From assembly GCA_013205275.1 (NCBI GenBank), contig JABMNG010000146.1, positions 1-5,531 on the forward strand: a stretch of DNA of 5,531 nt. Reading direction: 5' to 3'. This document shows positions 1 to 5,449 of this stretch, in pieces. The stretch comes from Methylophilales bacterium. Lineage in GTDB: Bacteria; Pseudomonadota; Gammaproteobacteria; Burkholderiales; Methylophilaceae. The notes beneath the pieces are model-generated. The model saw only the letters and a program-made list of their open reading frames with translations. It did no database searches and was not told where the DNA came from. Both the position numbers and the translations under genes were made by a program. Position 1 is the first letter of the stretch; each line of letters opens with the position of its first letter.

Positions 1-343
1 AAATTACCTGTTTTGCAGCTTGCGCACCAATGCGGCCAAACTCAACAGAATCTATAGGCTCTTTTATTACATCACCTTCTAATTTTCCTTGTGCTCTTTC
101 ATCTTGAGGAGATATTTCTGCTTCTGGGTTTTCAATTAAGTCCTCAGAGACAATGGTCCAGCATCGAAATGATTGGTATTCGCCATTTTCTTTATTAATT
201 TCAACTCGAATATCGACTCCTACATCATGCTTCTTCTTGGTAGCAGACGCTAAGGCTAACTCTAATGCTGTATATATGACATCCTTAGATACATTTTTTT
301 CATGGGCTAGTGCATCTACAAGTAATAAAATCTCACGACTCAT
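1..343 (-). CDS. nusA: Transcription termination/antitermination factor NusA, N-terminal part (cut by window edge)
   Basis: NusA binds RNA polymerase near the RNA exit channel in the cytoplasm. It modulates pausing, hairpin-dependent termination and rRNA antitermination. The reading frame starts at the ATG whose complement is at 341-343 and runs off the window after 114 codons. The protein begins MSREILLLVDALAHEKNVSK, a standard NusA opening, followed by ALELALASATKKK (26-38). The segment VEFGRIGAQAAKQVI (100-114) is the conserved end of the RNAP-binding N-terminal domain. The S1, KH1 and KH2 domains would lie outside the window. A clean Shine-Dalgarno GGAG (complement 350-353) sits 6 nt before the ATG and fixes the start. 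It lies 22 nt after rimP, the usual rimP-nusA operon order, which strongly supports both calls. The missing C-terminus is a window effect, not a defect. Confidence 0.96.
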   Translation of the reverse strand, partial: MSREILLLVDALAHEKNVSKDVIYTALELALASATKKKHDVGVDIRVEINKENGEYQSFRCWTIVSEDLIENPEAEISPQDERAQGKLEGDVIKEPIDSVEFGRIGAQAAKQVI

Positions 344-365
344 TTTTTTCTCCGGCTTGTTGTCT

Positions 366-803
366 TTATAATTTTGGATCTAATCGAGCTTTATCAATTT
401 GTTCAAAATCAATTTCAATCAATGAATTTTCTGATTCCAACAAAATAAGGTTACCTTTAACCCCTTTTAATATCCCACTAAAATTTCTTCTTTCTAAAAT
501 CGGCATACGGGTTTTAATCTTCACCCTCTCTTCTTTAAAGCGTTCATAATCCTCCAACTTCTTGATTACCCTGTCCACTCCTGGAGATGAGACTTCCAGT
601 CTGTCATAGCTTATTTCCTCTTCTACCGATAAAACATGGTTCAACTGATTGCTTACTGAGACACAATCATCAATATTTACTGAATCTAATTTATCAATAA
701 ATACTCTCAAAAGCTGGCCATGATTAATGATTTCAAGATCAACCAATTCATAACCCAACTGGGTCACTGTTTTATCAATTAATTTCTCTAAATCTATGGC
801 CAA
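366..803 (-). CDS. rimP: Ribosome maturation factor RimP
   Basis: RimP is a cytoplasmic factor that binds free 30S subunits and helps their late assembly, acting around S19 and S12. The 145-residue product has the usual family length (about 150). It shows the N-terminal alpha/beta domain with LGYELVDLEI (16-25), LLRVFIDK (31-38) and the signature LEVSSPGVDR (69-78). A C-terminal SH3-like barrel follows at about 82-145. The start codon is TTG (complement 801-803). It is the first possible start, because an in-frame TAA lies only two codons upstream, and a GAGG Shine-Dalgarno (complement 814-817) lies 10 nt before it. The gene is first in the rimP-nusA unit and has its own promoter and a hairpin leader upstream. 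Identity is based on motifs and on adjacency to nusA. Confidence 0.95.
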   Translation of the reverse strand: MAIDLEKLIDKTVTQLGYELVDLEIINHGQLLRVFIDKLDSVNIDDCVSVSNQLNHVLSVEEEISYDRLEVSSPGVDRVIKKLEDYERFKEERVKIKTRMPILERRNFSGILKGVKGNLILLESENSLIEIDFEQIDKARLDPKL

Positions 804-813
804 TTTACGTTAC

Positions 814-817
814 CCTC
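814..817 (-). promoter_or_regulatory. Shine-Dalgarno site that decides the rimP TTG start
   Basis: The minus strand reads GAGG followed by 10 nt and then TTG. The frame is closed just upstream by TAA (two codons before TTG), and no ATG or GTG lies between that stop and the TTG. This site therefore supports a non-ATG start for rimP rather than a later internal start. Confidence 0.6.
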
Positions 818-836
818 AAAACATCTACCCGCAAAT

Positions 837-856
837 AAAAAAAGGGCCCTAGGCCC
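837..856 (-). terminator. Rho-independent terminator hairpin in the rimP leader (tyrS terminator and/or attenuator)
   Basis: On the minus strand the sequence reads GGGCC, loop TAG, GGCCC, then seven T residues. This is a perfect 5-bp all-GC stem with a 3-nt loop and a T tract. The plus strand has no T tract after the stem, so it works only leftward. It lies after the tyrS stop, so it can end tyrS transcription. It also lies downstream of the predicted rimP promoter, about 9 nt into that transcript, so it must be read through to express rimP and nusA. I recall rimP leaders with a premature terminator as a described attenuator class in other Proteobacteria. The hairpin is seen directly; its role as an attenuator is inferred. 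Confidence 0.75.
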
Positions 857-871
857 ATATACAACGGGCGA

Positions 872-880
872 ATTATATCA
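872..880 (-). promoter_or_regulatory. Extended -10 promoter for rimP-nusA
   Basis: The minus strand carries TGATATAAT, a perfect match to the extended -10 pattern TGnTATAAT. The -35 position 17 bp upstream reads TTCCAA, only 3 of 6 matches, which is tolerable for an extended -10 promoter. Transcription would start at the G near 865. The discriminator between -10 and the start is TCGCCC, strikingly GC-rich in this AT-rich region. Such discriminators are typical of growth-rate and ppGpp-controlled promoters of the translation apparatus. Stringent control here is an inference. Confidence 0.65.
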
Positions 881-932
881 ATATATTCAATAAATTGGAA
901 GGAAATTCTTTAAGTCTTTTTTCTGAAAGGTA

Positions 933-2126
933 TTAAGAAATAGTTACACGAGCAAATTTTCTTTTTCCTACCTGGATAGTCAATACTGTCGGCTTCGAAA
1001 TAAGCTGTTTTGGGTCTTCAAACCTCTCGCCATTGACTTTAATTCCTCCACCATCGATTAAACGCATTGCCTCTGAAGTGCTGGAAACTAAATTAATCTG
1101 CTTTAATAGTTGAGGGATGGAAATTTCAGCCTTATCACTAATCACATTAAATTCAGGAATATTTTCAGGGATTTGACCTTGTGCTCTCACATTAAAATTA
1201 TCTTCTGCTTTTTTCGCTGACTCAGCGCCATGAAATCGCTCGACAATTTCTTTGGCAAACTCAACTTTAATTACCTTAGGATTCTCCCCTTTTTCACCTC
1301 TTATTTTCCATGTTTGGATCTCTTCTGCTGGCTTTAATGACAAAAGATTAATATATCTCCACATTAATTCATCTGAAATTGATAAAATTTTTGCGAAAAT
1401 ATTCTCTGGAGGCTCCTCAATACCAATATAGTTGTTTAAGGATTTAGACATTTTTTGCACTCCATCAAGACCCTCAAGTAAAGGCATAGTCAAAATGCAT
1501 TGAGGAGGCTGATTAAAATGTTTTTGTAATTCTCGGCCCATCAGTAAATTAAATTTCTGATCAGTACCTCCAATCTCTACATCAGCTTTTAACGCAACAG
1601 AGTCATAGCCTTGAAGCAATGGGTACATAAACTCATGAATGGCGATAGGCTGATTTGATTGATACCTTTTTGAGAAATCGTCTCTTTCTAGCATTCTGGC
1701 AACCGTATGAGTAGCAGCGAGCTTAAGCATTCCACTGGCCCCCAAATCATTCAGCCAGCTTGAATTAAAAACAATCTCCGTCTTCTCTTTAATTAATATT
1801 TTAAAAACCTGATCTGCATAGCTTTGTGCATTTTTTTTTACATCTTCTTCCGATAATGCCGGTCTTGTTGTATTTTTACCTGTTGGGTCGCCAATCATGC
1901 CAGTAAAATCTCCTATCAAGAAGATAACCTGATGGCCTAAATCCTGAAACTGCCTTAATTTATTTAATAGAACTGTATGTCCCAAATGAAGATCAGGGGC
2001 TGTTGGATCAAAACCGGCTTTGATGCGAAGCGGCCTGCCTTGTTTTAATTTATCAATTAATTCGGACTCAATTAAAATCTCATCTGCGCCGCGTTTAATT
2101 AAAGCTAAAGTATCTTCAATGTTCAA
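933..2126 (-). CDS. tyrS: Tyrosine--tRNA ligase
   Basis: This class I aminoacyl-tRNA synthetase charges tRNA-Tyr with tyrosine using ATP in the cytoplasm. The 397-residue protein has the usual order. A Rossmann catalytic core contains the HIGH-type motif HLGH (47-50), FTGMIGDPTGKN (74-85), the tyrosine-pocket segment LQGYDSVAL (171-179), GGTDQKFN (186-193) and KMSKS (225-229). A linker follows, then an S4-like RNA-binding domain at about 335-397 with EAMRLIDGGGIKVNG (352-366). The length and the HLGH version fit the roughly 400-residue form common in many Proteobacteria rather than the longer E. coli form. The start is TTG (complement 2124-2126) with a short GGA 8 nt upstream. Upstream in frame there are only ATT/ATA codons before a TAA, so no better start exists. 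It stands divergent to anmK and is probably ended by the hairpin at 837-856. Confidence 0.97.
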   Translation of the reverse strand: MNIEDTLALIKRGADEILIESELIDKLKQGRPLRIKAGFDPTAPDLHLGHTVLLNKLRQFQDLGHQVIFLIGDFTGMIGDPTGKNTTRPALSEEDVKKNAQSYADQVFKILIKEKTEIVFNSSWLNDLGASGMLKLAATHTVARMLERDDFSKRYQSNQPIAIHEFMYPLLQGYDSVALKADVEIGGTDQKFNLLMGRELQKHFNQPPQCILTMPLLEGLDGVQKMSKSLNNYIGIEEPPENIFAKILSISDELMWRYINLLSLKPAEEIQTWKIRGEKGENPKVIKVEFAKEIVERFHGAESAKKAEDNFNVRAQGQIPENIPEFNVISDKAEISIPQLLKQINLVSSTSEAMRLIDGGGIKVNGERFEDPKQLISKPTVLTIQVGKRKFARVTIS

Positions 2127-2243
2127 TGAAATTATCCAATTAATGAGTTAATAATATAATTCTAGCTCAATTATGATTTTTAAAAAATTAGTACTTCCTT
2201 ATGGGCTTGTATTAAAAAATAAAGTTGTCACAATTAAAATATA

Positions 2244-3338
2244 ATGAAAAACGAAAAATTAATCTTTGGGGTAATGTCCGGCACCAGTTTAGATGGTATT
2301 GATGTTGTCCTGATTAAAGTAGCAAAAAATAAAATAACCTTAATCGACTTTATTCATAAGCCTTATTCAAAGTCATTAATCCATCACTTACTGCTCATTC
2401 AACAGCCGGGCCATGATGACTTAGAAAAAAGCATTCAATTAGGTTTGGTTCATGCAAAGCTGACATCCTCAATAATTAACCTGATGCTCAAAAACACTAA
2501 TATTAAAGCAAAAGATATAAGGGGCATAGGCTACCATGGACAAACGATTAGACACCAACCCAAGAAAAAATTTTCAGTGCAGATTGGGAATGCCCATTGG
2601 TTGGCAGAAAAAACAAATATTAGTGTCGTCTCGGATTTTAGAAATAGAGATATTGTCGCTGGCGGTGAAGGCGCTCCTTTGGTCCCTGGATTTCATCAAC
2701 ATGTTTTTTCATCCCGCTCTAAGAACAGAGTGATTGTAAATATAGGTGGCATTAGCAACTTATCTTATCTTACAACTGATAATAAAATTAATGGCTTTGA
2801 CTGTGGTCCAGGCAATCTTCTTTTAGATTACTGGATAAAAAATAATATGGGTAAGAATTATGATCACCAAGGACGATGGTCAAGCAATGGAGATACTATT
2901 CCAAGTTTACTCTCGGCATTTCTAGAAGAACCTTTTTTTAATAAAAAACCTCCAAAAAGCACAGGGAGAGATCTATTCAACGAGAATTGGTTAGAAAAAT
3001 TTAACCTTAACCATGAAAGACCAGTAGACGTTCAGCGGACCTTTCTAGAGCTCACTGCAATCTCTATCAGCTCATCTATAAAGAAATATTGTAAAAAAGC
3101 AGATCAAATATTTTTATGTGGGGGTGGCAGTAAAAATTTATTTTTAAAAAAACGGCTGGGAGAATTAACAGCTCTCCCAATAAATGATACAGATATATTG
3201 GGCATTCCGTCTCAGTCTGTTGAGGCGGTAGCTTTTGGTTGGTTAGCAAATCAAGCTCTTGATAATATACCAAATAATTCCCCCAGCATTACTGGCTCTA
3301 TAGGGAGTAGAATTCTAGGGGTTACTTATCCCGCTTAA
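2244..3338 (+). CDS. anmK: Anhydro-N-acetylmuramic acid kinase
   Basis: AnmK recycles peptidoglycan. It hydrolyses the 1,6-anhydro bond of anhydroMurNAc and phosphorylates it with ATP, giving MurNAc-6-phosphate in the cytoplasm. The 364 residues match the family length (about 370). Motifs appear in order: the ATP-binding opening GVMSGTSLDGID (9-20), IGYHGQTIRHQP (95-106), the sugar-site stretch QIGNAHWLAE (113-122), SDFRNRDIVAGGEGAPLVP (130-148), NIGGISNLSYL (166-176) and GFDCGPGN (184-191). Asp186 in GFDCGPGN is the expected catalytic base. The C-terminal lobe has CGGGSKN (292-298) and SVEAVAFGWLA (325-335). All key residues are present, so it looks active. The ATG is preceded by A/T-rich sequence with no recognisable Shine-Dalgarno. 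Its neighbours are divergent tyrS and, 49 bp downstream, gltA. No other recycling gene (murQ, nagZ, ampG) is in the window. Confidence 0.97.
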   Translation: MKNEKLIFGVMSGTSLDGIDVVLIKVAKNKITLIDFIHKPYSKSLIHHLLLIQQPGHDDLEKSIQLGLVHAKLTSSIINLMLKNTNIKAKDIRGIGYHGQTIRHQPKKKFSVQIGNAHWLAEKTNISVVSDFRNRDIVAGGEGAPLVPGFHQHVFSSRSKNRVIVNIGGISNLSYLTTDNKINGFDCGPGNLLLDYWIKNNMGKNYDHQGRWSSNGDTIPSLLSAFLEEPFFNKKPPKSTGRDLFNENWLEKFNLNHERPVDVQRTFLELTAISISSSIKKYCKKADQIFLCGGGSKNLFLKKRLGELTALPINDTDILGIPSQSVEAVAFGWLANQALDNIPNNSPSITGSIGSRILGVTYPA

Positions 3339-3355
3339 AATAAACTCTTTTAAGT

Positions 3356-3361
3356 TATAAT
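3356..3361 (+). promoter_or_regulatory. Possible -10 element for gltA
   Basis: A perfect TATAAT lies in the 49-bp gap between anmK and gltA, 26 nt before the gltA ATG. It would give a transcript with a leader of about 20 nt. The -35 region falls over the anmK stop codon and has no good match (GCTTAA at 17 bp), and there is no TG extension. In A/T-rich DNA such a hexamer can arise by chance, so read-through from anmK is an equally good explanation. Confidence 0.35.
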
Positions 3362-3387
3362 AAATCTCCAAAATAACATAGATAATT

Positions 3388-4659
3388 ATGACATCACGAA
3401 AAGCAAAACTAATTATTGATGGCAAGGAAATTGATCTCCCAATAATTGAGGGAACAATGGGTCCCCCATCAATTGATATAAGAACGCTGAGCCAAGAAGG
3501 TCTGTATACCTTCGATCCTGGCTATATATCAACTGCTTCATGTAGCTCTGCTATCACCTTTGTAGATGGTCTTAATAGCCAACTTCTTTATCGAGGCTAT
3601 CCAATTGAACAGTTAGCTGAAAAATGTGATTTTCTAGATGTCTCATACCTATTATTTAACGGTGAACTTCCAGACGCTAAAGAAAAAGAAGTCTTTCAAT
3701 CAACCATCAACGGGCATAGCCTCATTCACGATCAATTAACCAGTGTATTTAAAGGCTTTCGTAGAGATGCTCATCCGATGGCTGTTATGATCGGTGTAGT
3801 TGGATCAATGTCAGCTTTCTATTTTGATGACATGGATGTAAGCAACCGAAAACATCGTAGATTATCCGCTGAAAGATTATTGGCAAAATTGCCGACAATA
3901 GGCGCATGGAGCTACACCTATAACCTCGGGCTTCCTTTTGTATATCCCCAAAATGACCTAGGCTACGCGGGAAACTTCCTTAATATGATGTTTTCAAGCC
4001 CCAATAAAAAATATCAAAATAATCCCGTTCTTACGCGAGCCTTTGAAAAGATCTTAATTCTTCATGCAGATCATGAGCAGAATGCATCGACGTCCACTGT
4101 TAGATTAGTTGGCTCATCTGGTGCAAATCCTTATGCTTGTATTGCTTCCGGAATTGCTTCTTTATGGGGTCCTGCACATGGCGGGGCTAATGAAGCAACG
4201 CTAAAAATGCTGGCTGAAATAAAAAATGAAAGTCGCATTGGAGAATATATAAATAGAGCAAAAGATAAAGATGATGAGTTCCGCTTAATGGGTTTTGGTC
4301 ATCGCGTCTATCGTAATAAGGACCCACGATCAGAAATAATGAAGGTCACATGCCATGAAGTGCTGGACGAATTAAATCTATCTAACGAGCCTTTATTTAA
4401 ATTAGCCTTAGCGCTAGAAAAAATTGCGCTAGAGGATGAGTATTTCATTGAAAGAAAACTTTTCCCAAATGTTGACTTCTATTCAGGTATCGTAATGAAA
4501 GCACTTGGTATTCCAAATTCAATGTTCACCGCCGTTTTTGCAATTGCACGAACGGCTGGATGGGTCTCACATTGGAATGAAATGATGGGTGATAAAAACA
4601 ATAAAATTGGTCGTCCCCGCCAGATTTATACAGGGAAAACTCAAAGAAATATCAGCTAA
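3388..4659 (+). CDS. gltA: Citrate synthase (type II, hexameric Gram-negative type)
   Basis: Citrate synthase condenses acetyl-CoA with oxaloacetate to citrate, the entry step of the TCA cycle, in the cytoplasm. The 423 residues match the roughly 427-residue Gram-negative enzyme. Catalytic and binding residues fall almost exactly at E. coli positions: His264 in GPAHGGAN (261-268), His305 in MGFGHRVYRNKDPR (301-314), and Asp363 in NVDFYSG (361-367). The oxaloacetate histidines are in LHADHEQNAST (225-235), and the arginine is in ARTAGW (387-392). The N-terminal small domain has TFDPGY and DGLNSQLLYRGYPIEQLA (60-77), and the C-terminus has the usual RPRQIYTG (409-416). All essential residues are present. 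The ATG start gives the normal N-terminus, but no Shine-Dalgarno is visible before it. No sdh, odhA or other TCA gene is adjacent. The stop lies 2 bp from the convergent erpA stop. Confidence 0.97.
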   Translation: MTSRKAKLIIDGKEIDLPIIEGTMGPPSIDIRTLSQEGLYTFDPGYISTASCSSAITFVDGLNSQLLYRGYPIEQLAEKCDFLDVSYLLFNGELPDAKEKEVFQSTINGHSLIHDQLTSVFKGFRRDAHPMAVMIGVVGSMSAFYFDDMDVSNRKHRRLSAERLLAKLPTIGAWSYTYNLGLPFVYPQNDLGYAGNFLNMMFSSPNKKYQNNPVLTRAFEKILILHADHEQNASTSTVRLVGSSGANPYACIASGIASLWGPAHGGANEATLKMLAEIKNESRIGEYINRAKDKDDEFRLMGFGHRVYRNKDPRSEIMKVTCHEVLDELNLSNEPLFKLALALEKIALEDEYFIERKLFPNVDFYSGIVMKALGIPNSMFTAVFAIARTAGWVSHWNEMMGDKNNKIGRPRQIYTGKTQRNIS

Positions 4660-4661
4660 CT

Positions 4662-5030
4662 CTAAGCAGAGAAAGATGATCCGCAGCCACACGTGCTTGT
4701 AGCTTGAGGGTTTTTAATTACAAACTGTGATCCTTGAACATTGTCCTGATAATCAATTTCGGCGCCGGTTAAATATTGTAAGCTCATTGGATCAATCAAT
4801 AATGTCACTGAGTCCTTGGTCACCTGAGTATCATCATCATTGACTGCTTCTTCGAATGTAAATCCATACTGAAAACCTGAGCATCCGCCCCCACTCACAA
4901 AAACTCTTAGCTTAAGATCGGGCGTCCCTTCTTCTGCAATCAACTCTTTAACTTTATTCACTGCATTATCAGTAAAATTTATTGGTGTTGGCATTGCTAT
5001 TTCAGTTGGCATTGCTATTTCAGTTGTCAT
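4662..5030 (-). CDS. erpA: Iron-sulfur cluster insertion protein ErpA (A-type carrier)
   Basis: ErpA is a cytoplasmic A-type carrier. It receives Fe-S clusters from the assembly machinery and hands them to targets such as the isoprenoid enzymes IspG and IspH. The protein has 122 residues. The three ligand cysteines are Cys50 in GGGCSGFQYGF (47-57) and Cys114 and Cys116 in TSTCGCGSSF (111-120). These are offset by exactly 8 from my recollection of E. coli ErpA (Cys42, 106, 108; 114 residues), so the extra length is all at the N-terminus. That extension is a repeat, MTTEIA-MPTEIA-MPTPIN, which puts in-frame ATG codons at residues 1, 7 and 13. AGGAG 5 nt before the first ATG supports the long form. 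The gene lies 8 bp after the bactofilin gene and is probably coupled to it. It could be named as a generic HesB/IscA protein, but ErpA fits best. Confidence 0.93.
   Translation of the reverse strand: MTTEIAMPTEIAMPTPINFTDNAVNKVKELIAEEGTPDLKLRVFVSGGGCSGFQYGFTFEEAVNDDDTQVTKDSVTLLIDPMSLQYLTGAEIDYQDNVQGSQFVIKNPQATSTCGCGSSFSA
4987..5030. repeat. 18-bp tandem repeat over the erpA start region (about 2.4 copies)
   Basis: Two perfect 18-bp copies lie at 4990-5007 and 5008-5025, each reading GGCATTGCTATTTCAGTT on the plus strand. The period extends left over GTT (4987-4989). It extends right to 5030 with a single mismatch at 5027, so the start codon itself sits in a partial third copy. The unit is a multiple of three and encodes TEIAMP, so the frame is kept. 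It looks like a slipped-strand or tandem duplication of the start region. Confidence 0.9.
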
Positions 5031-5035
5031 TTTTT

Positions 5036-5041
5036 CTCCTA
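5036..5041 (-). promoter_or_regulatory. erpA Shine-Dalgarno overlapping the bactofilin stop codon
   Basis: The minus strand reads TAGGAG. TAG (complement 5039-5041) ends the bactofilin gene, and AGGAG (complement 5036-5040) is a near-perfect Shine-Dalgarno 5 nt before the erpA ATG. Ribosomes finishing the bactofilin would stop on the erpA binding site, an arrangement that favours translational coupling. It also selects the first of the three possible erpA ATG codons. Confidence 0.8.
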
Positions 5042-5449
5042 TGACTTCTTAGTTATAACTTCAATTTCTTTAGTGTATTTCTTAATAACAGCATTGCTCA
5101 TCAATTGCAGAGCTCCTAATATCTTCGCCCCAGAATGAACCTCCAACGCTTTATATTCAATATTACCCTTAATATCCGCTTTTGGATGTATCTCAATATA
5201 CTCTAATGCCCTAATATTACCAGTTACTTTCCCGCCAATAATGGCATTATGAACAATGATATTGCCTCGTATCTCACTGCCTTCACCCATAATAAGAGTG
5301 CCCTCATGTTTTCCAGTGAGGACTGAAACATTTCCAATAATCTTTCCATCAAGACGAACACCTCCCGCATATGTGGTGTTGCCTTTAATTAAAGAGTCTT
5401 CGTTAATTAGTGTATCAATAGTAAATTTTATTTTTTTCTTAAAAAACAT
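5039..5449 (-). CDS. Bactofilin (polymer-forming cytoskeletal protein)
   Basis: Bactofilins are small proteins whose core is a right-handed beta-helix. They polymerise into filaments or patches at the inner face of the membrane without nucleotides and often recruit wall-modifying enzymes. The 136-residue protein has a short charged N-terminus and a repetitive core from about 10 to 118. The core shows the family pattern of turns with Gly and short beta strands: DTLINEDSLIKGN (12-24), VRLDGKIIGNV (31-41), EGTLIMGEGSEIRGNI (49-64), IIGGKVTGNI (70-79), ADIKGNI (91-97) and VHSGAKILG (104-112). A Lys-rich tail (121-136) follows. The opening MFFKKKIK resembles the short aromatic and basic N-terminal stretch that helps some bactofilins bind membrane; this is inferred. 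There is no signal peptide or membrane helix. The ATG overlaps the stop of the upstream gene by one base, and erpA follows 8 bp later. Confidence 0.92.
   Translation of the reverse strand: MFFKKKIKFTIDTLINEDSLIKGNTTYAGGVRLDGKIIGNVSVLTGKHEGTLIMGEGSEIRGNIIVHNAIIGGKVTGNIRALEYIEIHPKADIKGNIEYKALEVHSGAKILGALQLMSNAVIKKYTKEIEVITKKS

Noticed and set aside
153..371. Open frame of 72 codons on the plus strand
   Set aside because: It lies antisense within nusA, whose frame has clear family motifs and a Shine-Dalgarno site. Its product resembles no known family.
310..549. Open frame of 79 codons on the plus strand
   Set aside because: It is antisense to the nusA start and the rimP C-terminus. There is no ribosome site or recognisable domain.
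804..932. Possible tRNA or small RNA gene between tyrS and rimP, as some bacteria have a tRNA upstream of rimP
   Set aside because: No cloverleaf, T-loop GTTCRA-type motif or CCA end is visible. The promoter and short hairpin account for the conserved-looking parts.
2132..2160. TTATCC with TATAAT (2155-2160) 17 bp later as an anmK promoter
   Set aside because: The -10 is perfect, but the -35 matches 3 of 6. Several overlapping TATA-like hexamers on both strands make the choice arbitrary.
2156..2174. Inverted repeat ATAATT-7 nt-AATTAT in the tyrS/anmK divergent gap, a possible operator
   Set aside because: The arms are only 6 bp and entirely A/T in a very A/T-rich gap, so chance occurrence is likely. 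No regulator gene is nearby.
2536..2733. Second frame of 65 codons inside anmK
   Set aside because: It overlaps the conserved central part of AnmK in another frame, with no independent evidence of coding.
3076..3273. Minus-strand open frame of 65 codons under anmK
   Set aside because: It is antisense to the conserved C-terminal lobe of AnmK. The product is low in information and lacks domains.
4680..4717. Imperfect hairpin with a T5 run after the gltA stop as a gltA terminator
   Set aside because: The stem is only two 3-bp pieces around a mismatch, and the T run does not follow directly. It also lies in the conserved Cys-motif codons of erpA.
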